This document shows positions 10,731 to 20,513 of a stretch of DNA of 64,000 nucleotides, in pieces. Source of the DNA: Aurantiochytrium sp. KH105 (Eukaryota > Sar > Bigyra > Thraustochytrida > Thraustochytriidae). Location of the stretch: NCBI GenBank assembly GCA_003116975.1, contig BGKB01000007.1, positions 124,001-188,000 of the forward strand. The letters are read 5' to 3'. The translations under genes and the position numbers were made by a program. Below the pieces are notes generated by a model, which worked only from the letters and a program-made list of their open reading frames with translations, made no database searches and had not been told where the DNA came from. How positions within the stretch are numbered: the stretch's first letter is position 1; every line of letters starts with the position of its first letter.

Positions 10731-12176
10731 ATGGACACATATGAGGAGGATATGAAGAGCCATGAGAACCAAGGCGTCGCCAAGAGCCTGGGGCCGACCC
10801 AGGTCGCTTTGGGTTCGCGGCGCACATTTCTGGGCTGGGCAACCGTTTGCTTTTGGATACTTTTGATCTGTTTCAGCTGGCTCGGTGCCATAAGCAAAAG
10901 GTTTTTCCAGAATCCGGATCAGATCAGCGTGCGCGGCTTCGTGCTTGAGGCCGAAGTGGAAGTGACATTTGAAGAAAAAGCAGACGAGGATAGAATAAAA
11001 GAAACCTCCCCTGGGTCTGGGGATATTGACACGGACGAAGGAGACGCTACGCCGGAAGCTTTGTCGGACAGGAAGCGGCACGCGCTCGTTGTCTTCCTCC
11101 ATGTACACAAGGCCGGAGGGTCGAGTGCGTGCTCTGCAGCGCAATATAACGATGAAGTGTCCAGCCGAGGCAACTGCAACACTGCTGGAAAAGTCCTGTC
11201 GCAAGGCAGCGCAGAGCGCTTGAGCGATCTCTACGATCAGCTGATCGCGTCACGCGGCATGACCTTTATTGCAAGCGAGTGGATGCTCTCTGACGCGCTC
11301 CCAAAACGTTCCGACGTGACCTACGTAACAATGCTGCGAAACCCTCTCGGTCGAACCGAGTCGCACTATGCAATGGCCATGGGACAAGCCCAGCAGCGAA
11401 TGAAAAGGGATGGAGCAAAATGGCGTTGCAGGTATGCTAATGGGATACCGTCGGCGAAGGAGCTCGCTTCACAAGACGAGGATCTGAAGATTGCATCACG
11501 AGCGCGCATTTACTTTGCGCAGACGACGCCGGACAATTGGCAAACGAGGGCGCTTTGTGGTCCTCCGTGCGCACCGATTCCTTTCGGCAAGCTCACCGAG
11601 GAGCATCTCAATCTTGCGAAACGGCGGCTTGCAGATGATTATGACGTCGTCGGAATCCTTGAACACTTTAACGAGACTATGCGGCTCATGCATAAGCACC
11701 GCCACTGGGAAAAGGAGGCAGAGGAGGTTTTGGGAAGGCACAAAGGCACGCACCACAGCGGCCTTTCAGTGCTCGAGCGCGTCGAGCAAGAGGCGTCGAG
11801 TGAGCCACATTTACTTGAGTTCGCCAAGTGGTTTCATGCAACCAACCAGTTTGACATTGAGCTGTATAATCTTGGTCTCGAACTCTTTCATGCTCAGGCA
11901 AGAGCGCGCGGCGTTGCCGTGGACCTAAGGCCGGATGTAAGTCTGGACTTTGAGTCACCTACTCATGGCATCACGACATCTTCCGAGCTTCGGTCCATGC
12001 TTGCGAACTTTGTCGAGGAAAACAAGTGCGGCACGCAATGCTGCTCCGGACGTTGCGGACCCATTGGATTTTATTGGTACCTTACTGCAGAAAACCTCAA
12101 CATGGTTCCTGCTCGAAAGGGCTGCACTTCTCGCGCGCGTCCCGCTGCCAAAAATAGCGGGGAGACCTCTTCGTGA
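10731..12176 (+). CDS. ST3: type II membrane sulfotransferase, subtype B
   Basis: 481 aa from the ATG at 10731. The signal anchor is LGWATVCFWILLICFSWLGA (about residues 35-55), followed by an acidic stem. PAPS loops are FLHVHKAGGSSAC and MLRNPLGRTESHYAMAM. Conserved blocks TTPDNWQTRALCGPPC, RHKGTHHSGLSVLERVEQE and FAKWFHATNQFDIELYN are intact. The C-terminus has CGTQCC...CGPIGFYW. The tail after the last conserved Cys is about 13 residues longer than in ST4/ST5. The ATG at 10497 would add 78 residues of low complexity encoded by an AGC microsatellite and is rejected. Same predicted reaction as ST2; the substrate is unknown. Confidence 0.83.
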   Translation: MDTYEEDMKSHENQGVAKSLGPTQVALGSRRTFLGWATVCFWILLICFSWLGAISKRFFQNPDQISVRGFVLEAEVEVTFEEKADEDRIKETSPGSGDIDTDEGDATPEALSDRKRHALVVFLHVHKAGGSSACSAAQYNDEVSSRGNCNTAGKVLSQGSAERLSDLYDQLIASRGMTFIASEWMLSDALPKRSDVTYVTMLRNPLGRTESHYAMAMGQAQQRMKRDGAKWRCRYANGIPSAKELASQDEDLKIASRARIYFAQTTPDNWQTRALCGPPCAPIPFGKLTEEHLNLAKRRLADDYDVVGILEHFNETMRLMHKHRHWEKEAEEVLGRHKGTHHSGLSVLERVEQEASSEPHLLEFAKWFHATNQFDIELYNLGLELFHAQARARGVAVDLRPDVSLDFESPTHGITTSSELRSMLANFVEENKCGTQCCSGRCGPIGFYWYLTAENLNMVPARKGCTSRARPAAKNSGETSS

Positions 12177-13844
12177 GTCAAGAGTAAGAAAAACCTTCTC
12201 TTTTTACCTTTTATTCTCCATTGCCCACTGCTCACAGACAGTCAGTTAGTCAGTCCCTTGAACGACAAGCGAGCTGCCCGGTCAGTCCAACCTCACGGGA
12301 GCTAGGCATAGATAGCTGCTGAGTAGCTTGCTGCCTCCTGCATTCTTGGGCGCAGCCTCTATTTTTATTCGTTTCCCCAATCCGACCAAGACGCGCACAA
12401 CCGTTCGCAGCTGCAAGTCCGAGTCTTAGGAGCAGTCTCGGTCGGTTGCCACAAGCTGCCTTTTCAATACTTCTCTGAACCATTGGTCCTGGTCCTCCAT
12501 TTAGCTGCAGCTTGACGCGGGCGTAAAAAGCAAGCGCGTCGACTCGTTTCTGAGGCGAATCGAGCGCTGTGCCTGGGAATTGCGTCTTCTTCTACTCCTA
12601 CCCAGCGAAGTTCGACACCGATCCAATCTCGCAGCAAGCCTTCTCCGAGTCCGAGTCACGGTCGGCCTAGGACGTAACGGCACTATTGGATTCTCCTCTC
12701 CATCACAGTTCACAAGAGAGCCTCCGTCGCTTCGCATAAGCCAGTCTCGTCTTTTACTGTTCCGCCATGCCGGGCTCGCCTCGCCGGGCAATAAAATCGC
12801 GCAGCACGCCGCGCAGCACGCCTTTTCCCTTCCAGGCTCTTATGCAGCTGCAGCTGCAGCTGGAGCATTCCTCGCTCTCTCGCTTTTTTTTCTTTTCCTT
12901 TTTTTCCGACTGACTGTGAGTGAGTGGGTCCAGTCCAATTTACATGTTAGGCCAGGTAAGCCCTCTGGTCTCGTCCTCTGAATTCGTTTGGACGGCGTGC
13001 AGCATGCCGCATGGTCTCCCCAACCCATCATCCATCCATGCATCCATTCTCTTTCCCTCGTTCGCGTCGCCGTGCCACACATGTAGTAGTACGTGCATTC
13101 GTGCTTGCGCCTGGCAGCAGCCTGCCCCCGAGTCCAATTAAGCCTCCCGGAGGCGGCCAAACTCCCCTCCCCTCCTCTGCTCTGCTCTTTCGTCCAGGCC
13201 CTTGCCGAGCTTGTCCACCTTCATGAGGCCGTTCACCTCGCGCTTGCTCTGCGATCACCTTGGCGTGGCATGGCATGGCATGGCATGCCAGTGAATTCTA
13301 CAACTTCTTCTTCTTCTTCTTCTACTCCATCAAGTTCTTCTGCGAGCTCGAAGTTCAAGTTCAACTTCCTGCTGCCGCTGCCGCTTGACTTGGACACGAA
13401 TGTTTTCCTCGCTTCGCGTCAAGCTGCTGCTGGCCGCGCTTTCCTTTTCCGCGATTCGATCCACGAGCTCTAGCCAGCCGCCCGCCGTACCGTACGTACT
13501 TGATCGCGGGGTCAATCGAGAACCTCGCGACCGTGACCTCGCCGCGCTATTAGAACAATGCCCGAGGTATAATAAGCTGAGCCGTGCTGAAAACCTCCGC
13601 TGTGCAGCCAGAAAAACAGCGCCATGATGCGACTTTCTCTCGATCTCCTGCGCTCTGCCGCGCTGTGTTGTGTTGTGATTTGTTGTGTAGCGTTAGCCCC
13701 GGCCGCGCCTACCAACTCCTGCGCGTGACTGTGACGGCCGGTGGCGCGCCCGGTGAACGATTGGCCGCGCGCCCGGAGCGGACCGGATCGAACCGCACCC
13801 CGGATAAAAATCAAGCGCGTCCGTCGAGGCGAGCAAGCGAGAAG

Positions 13845-13895
<51 letters not shown>

Positions 13896-14983
13896 TGCAA
13901 GCAAGCACGGCGCGCGAGCTTTGCGCTCGCCGGAAGCGGGCGGGCACTGGCAGGCTGCTGCTTGCCGCTCGAGCGGGCGAGCGAGCGGAGGCTCGCGTCG
14001 CAGCGCGACCACCACAATAGAGTTGAAGTGGACACTGTGATTTTCTGAAGTGGGAAATAGTTCTTTTATTACAATACATTACACAGAAGAGGTTTTCCCG
14101 AGAAGCGGACTGCCTGTGAGCCGGAGGCGGAAGGGAAGAAAGGAAGAAAGAACGAAAAGGGAAAGGAAGGAAGAAAGTCCGGCCGGCACGGCTGTGCTGC
14201 GCTGCTGCAGCGCGCCACGCGCCGGCCAGGACTCGCAGCCGCAGCCGTCCGCGTCGCTCCTGGACCCCTCGCTTCGCCTCGCCTCGCCTCGCCTCGTCCC
14301 GCAGCTCCTCCGCCGCCCGCGTCCAGTCTCCCTCCCCCGCGAGGCCTGGCCACCGTCCTGGCTGGCGGGCGCGCTGGCCTGGCCTGGAGCGGGTCCACTG
14401 CCGTCGCTCTTTTTCTCTCTCGTCCGGTTTCTCCGCCCGCAGAATCCATCGCGATCGGGGGCCTACAGGGCCCCTAACCGGCGCGTGCCCGCCTCTTCCG
14501 CAGAAACAAGCGTGAAAAGGGCGGTGGAAGCGCGGCCAGCAATGCAGGCAGAGGCAAGCAAGCACAGGAACTTCAGGCTGGTCAGCAGAGATCGAATCGA
14601 GCGGTCGATCCATCGATCGATCCATCGAGCGTGCGGTGGACAGGCAGACAGACTGACTGACTGTCTGCGACCGATTACCGAGGGGCCCGGAGCGCCATCG
14701 ATTTGCTTGTTTTGGCCTTCACGGCGCCTGGCCTCGCCTTGTTTTCGACCGACAGCGGGTCGCCACATTATACGCGCGCAAAGCAGACGCTGCAGAGGCG
14801 GAGCAGAGCAGCAACGTTGGTCGGTCGGTCGGTCGGTCGGTCCCGCGACTGGGCGAGGCGGCGCGGAGGGAGGCGCGCGGCTGCGCCCCCGTGGCCGGGT
14901 CGAGCGGCAGGACGCTCGGGCCAGCGCTCGAAGACACGCTCAAACTCAGCGCGCACGGCAGGAGCTCACTGGCATCGGCAGCC
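12177..14983. other. 2.8 kb gene-free spacer within the array
   Basis: The largest gap in the array. It carries a (GGCAT)n run near 13265-13288, a (CTT)n run near 13304-13322 and a (GCAG)n tract at 13843-13895. GC-rich, stop-poor frames on both strands (for example around 13.7-14.6 kb) are low-complexity and have no domain. I see no sulfotransferase remnant and no RNA gene. The duplicated ST4 block begins at about 14778. Confidence 0.5.
13843..13895. repeat. (GCAG)n microsatellite
   Basis: About 13 near-perfect copies of a GCAG tetranucleotide. It keeps frames open on both strands and creates spurious ORFs. Confidence 0.9.
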
Positions 14984-16444
14984 ATGGACTCGGTCGCACA
15001 AAGAACGCCGACCTCGGCGACGGCGCGGCGGATGCTCACGATGACGATCGCGCTGCTGGCGTCCACACTCGTGCTCATGGCGTGCTCCTCGGCACTCGAA
15101 CTGGGGACAGGCACCATCCTGCTGTACAGATTCTCCATCTCAGAGACAGACTCGGACGACCCGCGGACGGTCGTTCTTCAAGGCAAGCTCGACGAGGTCC
15201 TCGAAGGCGCCGCCAACTCGCTCCCGTACGGGAAACAGGCAGCCCAACAGGGAAACGGCGCAGACACAGACCCGTACAACTCGGACGCCCCCTCGATCGA
15301 AACTGCAGACCCCGAGACCCCAGAGGACAAGAGCGAGACCGCCTTGTTCCTCGCCAATAGCAAGGTCGAACATATGGATCCGCATCTGAGAGGCAAGATG
15401 GCCGTCTTTACACACGTGCACAAGGCCGGCGGGTCGACGTTTTGCTATCTCGCCCGATTGAACATGGAGCAGGCCCCGGGCGGAAACTGCAACCCAGCGC
15501 CTATGCCTTCTCGCCTTGCCATTTCCCGCGGAACTCCCGAAGAATTTGACCGCGTGATCGAACAAACTCGCAAACTCAATCGCACCTTTGTCGCGACAGA
15601 ATGGACCTTGCCCGAAGTCTTGCCGCAGCGAGACGATATCATTCATGTCACTCTCTTGCGAAACCCCCTCGGACGCATGGAATCGCACTATGCAATGGCG
15701 ATGGACAAAGCCTACCAAAAGCTCAAGGTGTCCAGCAGCAACATGTGTCTCTTTGCTCCTGGCCTCCTCTCCAGGTTCGAGCTTCGTCGGGCCACGAAAG
15801 ACCTGACTCTCGCCGCCAAATCGCGTCTGTACTATTCCCAAACTACACCCGACAATTGGCAGACCCGGGTGTTCTGTGGACCGCTGTGCGCGCAAGTCCC
15901 GTACGGCCAGCTCACACGCGAACACCTCGAGCTGGCCAAGAACCGGCTGCAGAGTACGTATGCTGCCGTGGGCATTCTTGATAACTTTCGTCAGACGGTT
16001 CTGCTCATGCACGAAACCTTGCAGTGGGAGACAGACCCCGAGGAACTCTTCGCGCAACACAAAGGAACAAACCATGGAGGTCTCACAGTTTTACAACGTG
16101 TCGAGCAAGAGTCAGCAACGCAGCCGGAGTTGCTCGAGTTCGCAAAGTGGTTCCACGCCACCAATTTGCTCGACATTGAGCTGTACAACTTTGCGCGGGG
16201 CATTTTCAAGCGTCAGCTCCAGTATTTTGGTATCCCGGCCGAGATCGGCCCGGACGTCAGCTTGGACTTTGTCTCGCCCAACCAAAAGGTGACGACCGCG
16301 GCCGAGCTCAAGGCTATGGTCGACGAGTACGCTGTGTCGTGCTCCACCCAGTGCTGCACCAAGCAGTGTGGTCCCATTGGCAACTATTGGTACAATGTTG
16401 CCCGCCAAATCGACATGGTTCCGGTCCGCAGAAAGTGGTGTTAG
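14984..16444 (+). CDS. ST4: type II membrane sulfotransferase, subtype B (duplicate pair member)
   Basis: 486 aa. The signal anchor lies at about residues 17-40 (MLTMTIALLASTLVLMACSS). PAPS loops are FTHVHKAGGSTFC and LLRNPLGRMESHYAMAM. Shared blocks TTPDNWQTRVFCGPLC, HKGTNHGGLTVLQRVEQES and FAKWFHATNLLDIELYN, and the C-terminal CSTQCC...CGPIGNYW, are all intact. The open frame starts at a GTG at 14891, but a 4-bp indel upstream relative to ST5 changes the frame before the shared ATG. The common MDSV start at 14984 is therefore the supported one. About 93% identical to ST5 by hand count (about 32 differences in 486), so the pair is recent. Confidence 0.87.
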   Translation: MDSVAQRTPTSATARRMLTMTIALLASTLVLMACSSALELGTGTILLYRFSISETDSDDPRTVVLQGKLDEVLEGAANSLPYGKQAAQQGNGADTDPYNSDAPSIETADPETPEDKSETALFLANSKVEHMDPHLRGKMAVFTHVHKAGGSTFCYLARLNMEQAPGGNCNPAPMPSRLAISRGTPEEFDRVIEQTRKLNRTFVATEWTLPEVLPQRDDIIHVTLLRNPLGRMESHYAMAMDKAYQKLKVSSSNMCLFAPGLLSRFELRRATKDLTLAAKSRLYYSQTTPDNWQTRVFCGPLCAQVPYGQLTREHLELAKNRLQSTYAAVGILDNFRQTVLLMHETLQWETDPEELFAQHKGTNHGGLTVLQRVEQESATQPELLEFAKWFHATNLLDIELYNFARGIFKRQLQYFGIPAEIGPDVSLDFVSPNQKVTTAAELKAMVDEYAVSCSTQCCTKQCGPIGNYWYNVARQIDMVPVRRKWC

Positions 16445-16730
16445 ACCTCTTTTGAAGACGCTATGGCCAGAGGGCTTTGCACATTTACTTTGTCGCTGCC
16501 TGCCCCCTCCCCCCCCCCTTCCCCCGGAAATTACTCGCCCACATTTTATTTACCTGTCAACTGAAATTTGTAGTGTTGGTTTTCCCGTTCGAGTTGGCCT
16601 ACTTTGCTTGTTGTAGGCGCCCTTTTAATCTGTGAGTCTGGATCGCAAGGCTGGCAAAGCAGACTGTGCAATCATTTTGTTGGAAGTCTTCATGCGAGGG
16701 TGTTGACGTCTTTCACTAGTTTCCTTAGCA

Positions 16731-16731
16731 G

Positions 16732-16771
<40 letters not shown>

Positions 16772-16789
16772 CTTGCCTGCCTGCCTGCT
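16731..16789. repeat. (GCCT)n microsatellite in the ST4 3' flank
   Basis: About 14 copies with one interruption. The matching position in the other copy (19993-20020) has only about 5-6 units, so the tract has changed length since the duplication. Confidence 0.9.
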
Positions 16790-17886
16790 TGACATCAACG
16801 ACGGCTCCATCGCCTTCCGCCACGTTGTTCGTCGATCCTCACATGCAGGGTCAACAAAATCACGATTTCCATCGACGAGCCAAGCAACCTCACTTTCAAT
16901 CAAAGACGAGAACAACACAAGCTACCTTTTCTTTTCTGCACCGCCCGTCCAATCCAAGCGTCCCGCCAGCCGCGAACAGCCAACACGGCCTTTGTTTGGC
17001 CCTGCAAAGATGACTTCGCGTGTTCCGGCTCTCGGTCCGGCTGACCGCGGATCCTCGTCAAACCGGACAACCTTTGGTTTTCCTTCTGCACATCTGTGAA
17101 GGATACAACATCTTGTCGCCGCGTGACACCCCCCCCCCCCCCCCCCATGGTTAAGCTCTCCCAAGCACGTAGTTCTTGAAGCGTCGCCCTTCACACCTTT
17201 CACCAGCACCGCACGTGCAAAGCTTCCTTGAATGGAACCTTTTTGGGGCTTCCTTGATGATTTTCGTTGATGCATGGACGAGCTTGACCTGCTCACCCAC
17301 TTTGTCGCTCACCAAAAGACGCTGAGCTACGGCAGTCTGAAGAGAAACGGCGTCGTAATCCCTTTCTGCCATTGGTTTGGCGATCGATGAAGAGAATTCT
17401 TCATTTACAAGATTCATTTACAAGGCTAGTTCTGCTCTTGCAAGCATCGCAGATTCACTTGCCGACAAGACACCCTCTTCACTCGGCCTCTAGCAGCGCA
17501 GCTAGCAGTCCAAACAGCAAGTCGAAGGAAATATGTCGAGTCGCACTTGCGTCTTGTGTGTTGTGCCAGTGCCCCGCTCATTGGGTTGGCTGGCAGTAGG
17601 GCGAAGGACTTGCGATTCGTTACATTTATTGCAAGCCTGGTCGACTGGGCATTAATCGCGCCTGTAAAGAAAATTCTTGGGTCACAGGGGTAGTTTTGCA
17701 TTTTTTCACTTTGTCCAAAGTTTTGTCTCAATTTTTATGTCTAATACGGGTGCAAACCCGGGCGCGCCCCAGCGTAAGAACGTACTTTAGTAATGGTTTA
17801 ACGTCCGTACGTGGCGCCGCGACCGCAGACAATTGAGGACTCTTACCGTGCAACTACTGAATACCCCCAAAGTAATGGTCTATAAG

Positions 17887-18014
17887 GGAGGTGACGACAC
17901 CGGATCACGAAGGTGTCACTGGTCATGCAGTACCAGTAACTGCAGACCATGACCTACCTCCAAATACTTAGAATGCAGATCTCAGAGGCTCACTGATCAC
18001 CGACATGACCGGTG
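17887..18014 (+). other. Structured hairpin cluster with a U1 stem-loop I-like loop
   Basis: An outer stem GGAGGT/ACCTCC (17887-17892 with 17956-17961) encloses two hairpins. Hairpin 1 is GACACC (17896-17901), loop GGATCACGAA, GGTGTC (17912-17917). Hairpin 2 is GGTCATG (17921-17927) with CATGACC (17948-17954), extended by CAGT/ACTG. A third hairpin, CACCG/CGGTG (17998-18002 with 18010-18014), follows. The GATCACGAAGG string in hairpin 1 equals the conserved U1-70K binding loop of U1 snRNA, though the loop is one base short. The U1 5' end (ACUUACCU) and a good Sm site are not where they should be. A diverged snRNA, an snRNA pseudogene or chance are all possible. Confidence 0.25.
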
Positions 18015-18048
18015 AGACCGAATAGCGGCCCGGGCTGGCCACCTCCAA

Positions 18049-20241
18049 GCGCAAAGCAGACTCTAAAAAGGTAGAGCAAGAGCAGGCAACGTCGGTCGGT
18101 CGGTTGGTCGGTCGCGCGACGTGCGGCTGCCTCTCGTGGCCGGGTCGAGCGAGTAGCAGGACGTTCGGGCTAGCGCTCGAAGACACGCTCAAACACAGCG
18201 CACACGGCAGGAACTCACTAGCAATGGCAGCCATGGACTCGGTCGTACAAAGAACGCCGACCTCGGCGACGGCGCGGCGGATGCTCTGGATGACGTTCGC
18301 GCTGCTTGCGTCCGCACTGGTGCTCATGGCGTGCTCCTTGGCACTAGAACTGGGGACTGGTACCGTCCTGCTGTGCAGATTCTCCGTCCTGCTGTGCAGA
18401 TTCTCCATCTCAGAGACAGACTCCAACAACCCGCGGACGGTCGTTCTTCAAGGCAAGCTCGACGAGGTTCACGAAGGCGCCGCCAACTCGCTCCCGTACG
18501 GAAAACAGGCAGCCCAACAGGGAAACGGCGCAGACACAGACCCGTACAACTCGGACGCCCCCTCGATCGAAAGTGCAGACCCCGAGACCCCAGAGGACAA
18601 GAGCGAGACCGCCTTGTTCCTCGCCAATAGCAAGGTCGAACATATGGATCCGCATCTGAGAGGCAAGATGGTCGTCTTTACACACGTGCACAAGGCCGGC
18701 GGGTCGACGTTTTGCTATCTCGCCCGATTGAACATGGAGCAGACTCCGGGCGGAAACTGCAACCCAGCGCCTACGCTTTCTCGCCTTGCCATTTCCCGCG
18801 GTACTCCCGAAGAATTTGACCGCGTGATCGCAGAAACTCGCGAACTCAACCGCACCTTTGTCGCAACAGAATGGACCTTGCCCGAAGTCTTGCCGCAGCG
18901 AGACGATATCGTTCATGTCACCCTCTTGCGAAACCCCCTCGGACGCATGGAATCGCACTATGCAATGGCGATGGGCAAAGCCTACCAAAAGCTCAAGGAG
19001 TCCAGGAAGAACTCGTGCCTCTTTGCTCCTGGCCTCCTCTCCAGGTTCGAGATTCGTCGGGCCAGAAAAGACCTGACTCTCGCCGCCAAATCGCGTCTGT
19101 ACTATTCTCAAACTACACCCGACAATTGGCAGACCCGGGTGTTCTGTGGACCGCTGTGCGCGCGAATCCCGTACGGCCAGCTCACACGCGAGCACCTCGA
19201 GCTGGCCAAGAACCGGCTACAGAGTACGTATGCTGCCGTGGGCATTCTTGATAACTTTCGTCAGACGGTTCTGCTCATGCACGAAACCTTGCAGTGGGAG
19301 ACAGACCCCGAGAAACTGTTCGCGAAACACAAAGGAACAAACCATGGAGGTCTCACAGTTTTACAGCGTGTCGAGCAAGAGTCAGCAAAACAGCCGGAGT
19401 TGCTCGAGTTCGCAAAGTGGTTCCACGCCACCAATTTGCTCGACATTGAGCTGTACAACTTTGCGCGGGGTATTTTCAAGCGTCAGCTCCAGTATTTTGG
19501 TATCCCGGCCGAGATCGGCCCGGACGTCAGCTTGGACTTTGTCTCGCCCAACCAAAAGGTGACGACCGCGGTCGAGCTCAAGGCTATGGTCGACGAGTAC
19601 GCTGTGTCGTGCTCCACCCAGTGCTGCACCAAGCAGTGTGGTCCCATTGGCAACTATTGGTACAATGTTGCCCGCCAAATCGACATGGTTCCGGTCCGCA
19701 GAAAGTGGTGTTAGACCTCTTTTGAAGACGCTCTGGCCAGAGGGCTTTGCACATTTACTTTGTCGCTGCCTGCCCCCCCCCCCCAAAAAAACAACTCGCC
19801 CACATTTTTTTTAACCTGTCAACTGAAATTTGTAGTGTTGGTTTTCCCGTTCGAGTTGGCCTCCTTTGCTTGTTGTAGGCGCCCTTTTTAATCTGTGAGT
19901 CTGGATCGCAAGGCTGGCAAAGCAGACTGTGCAATCATTTTGTTGGAAGTCTTCATGCGAGGGTGTTGACGTCTTTCACTGGTTTCCTTATCAGCCTGCC
20001 TGCCTGCCTGTCTACCTGCTTGACATCAACGACGGCTTCATCGCCTTCCGCCACGTTGTTCGTCGATCCTCACATGCAAGGACAACAAAATCACGATTTC
20101 CATCGACGAGCCAAGCATCCTCACTTTCAATCAAGACGAGAACAGTCACAAGTTACCTTTTCCTTTCTGCACCGCCCGTCGAATCCAAGCGCCTCGCCAG
20201 CCGCGAACAGCCAACGCGGCCTTTGTTCGGCCCTCCAAAGA
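18049..20241. repeat. Segmental duplication, copy 2 (ST5 plus flanks)
   Basis: Match to 14778-17010. Differences include a 4-bp insertion in the 5' flank near 18143, a 21-bp tandem duplication inside ST5 and a shorter (GCCT)n tract. Its right end abuts the unique promoter-proximal DNA of ST6. Confidence 0.88.
18233..19714 (+). CDS. ST5: type II membrane sulfotransferase, subtype B (duplicate pair member)
   Basis: 493 aa, intact. Same architecture as ST4: signal anchor (about 17-40), acidic stem, FTHVHKAGGSTFC, LLRNPLGRMESHYAMAM, TTPDNWQTRVFCGPLC, FAKWFHATNLLDIELYN and C-terminal CSTQCC...CGPIGNYW. It is seven residues longer than ST4 because of a 21-bp tandem duplication just after the membrane anchor (LLCRFSV then LLCRFSI). 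Most other differences are in the stem and in one variable loop (ESRKNS against VSSSNM). The ATG at 18233 is shared with ST4. An open extension upstream to 18104 is not conserved in frame. Confidence 0.87.
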   Translation: MDSVVQRTPTSATARRMLWMTFALLASALVLMACSLALELGTGTVLLCRFSVLLCRFSISETDSNNPRTVVLQGKLDEVHEGAANSLPYGKQAAQQGNGADTDPYNSDAPSIESADPETPEDKSETALFLANSKVEHMDPHLRGKMVVFTHVHKAGGSTFCYLARLNMEQTPGGNCNPAPTLSRLAISRGTPEEFDRVIAETRELNRTFVATEWTLPEVLPQRDDIVHVTLLRNPLGRMESHYAMAMGKAYQKLKESRKNSCLFAPGLLSRFEIRRARKDLTLAAKSRLYYSQTTPDNWQTRVFCGPLCARIPYGQLTREHLELAKNRLQSTYAAVGILDNFRQTVLLMHETLQWETDPEKLFAKHKGTNHGGLTVLQRVEQESAKQPELLEFAKWFHATNLLDIELYNFARGIFKRQLQYFGIPAEIGPDVSLDFVSPNQKVTTAVELKAMVDEYAVSCSTQCCTKQCGPIGNYWYNVARQIDMVPVRRKWC

Positions 20242-20513
20242 GTGTCCCGGCCGCTCTGAGAGCGGCTCTTCTGCTCCCAGCTAGTAGTGGATCCAGCAGA
20301 GCACGCGGACTGGACTGGACTGCGCTCCCAGACCTCGCCGCAGACCATGCAGACGCGAGCCGCCGCGGCCGCAGCGAGCCCGCCCGCCCGCTCCGGCTGA
20401 GGCGGCGCGCGCGAAGGCGCTGGCGCGAGGCCCGGGGCCGCTCCGGCCGCAGCCTGCGCGAGCCAGGCTGCGTCGCGGACGGGGCGCTCGTTCCGGGACC
20501 AAGTGCGCGGCCG
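19715..20513. other. Spacer ST5-ST6
   Basis: To about 20241 this is the duplicated 3' flank. The remaining 270 bp is GC-rich, single-copy DNA that would carry the ST6 promoter. The ST6 frame stays open through all of it from a GTG, but the same DNA is intergenic after ST4, so it is treated as non-coding. Confidence 0.6.

Larger units (their letters stand above)
14778..17010. repeat. Segmental duplication, copy 1 (ST4 plus flanks)
   Basis: About 2.2 kb matching 18049-20241 at high identity, judged by eye. It spans about 200 bp upstream of the ST4 start, all of ST4 and about 565 bp of 3' flank including the (GCCT)n tract. Left breakpoint: the shared GCGCAAAGCAGAC near 14778. Right breakpoint: GGCCCT-CAAAGA near 17010. 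Confidence 0.88.
16445..18232. other. Spacer ST4-ST5
   Basis: The first part (to about 17010) is duplicated 3' flank. The 17010-18049 part is single-copy here, with a poly-C tract near 17129-17147 and the hairpin cluster at 17887-18014. The last part (from 18049) is duplicated 5' flank of ST5. No protein gene seen. Confidence 0.6.

Noticed and set aside
13693-14625. 310-codon minus-strand open frame
   Set aside because: Driven by the (GCAG)n tract and by GC-rich DNA; no domain, no paralogue and no ATG context of note.
14050-15360. 436-codon plus-strand open frame overlapping the ST4 start
   Set aside because: Low-complexity Arg/Ala/Ser-rich product in another frame that runs into ST4. The matching frame is not kept in the ST5 copy.
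17740-17770. tRNA-like GGGTGCAAACCC hairpin
   Set aside because: It looks like a T-arm at a glance, but no acceptor, D or anticodon arm can be built on either strand.
19929-20513. 195-codon N-terminal extension of ST6
   Set aside because: It begins at GTG and is encoded mostly by DNA that is plainly intergenic after ST4. The signal anchor sits correctly only from the ATG at 20514.
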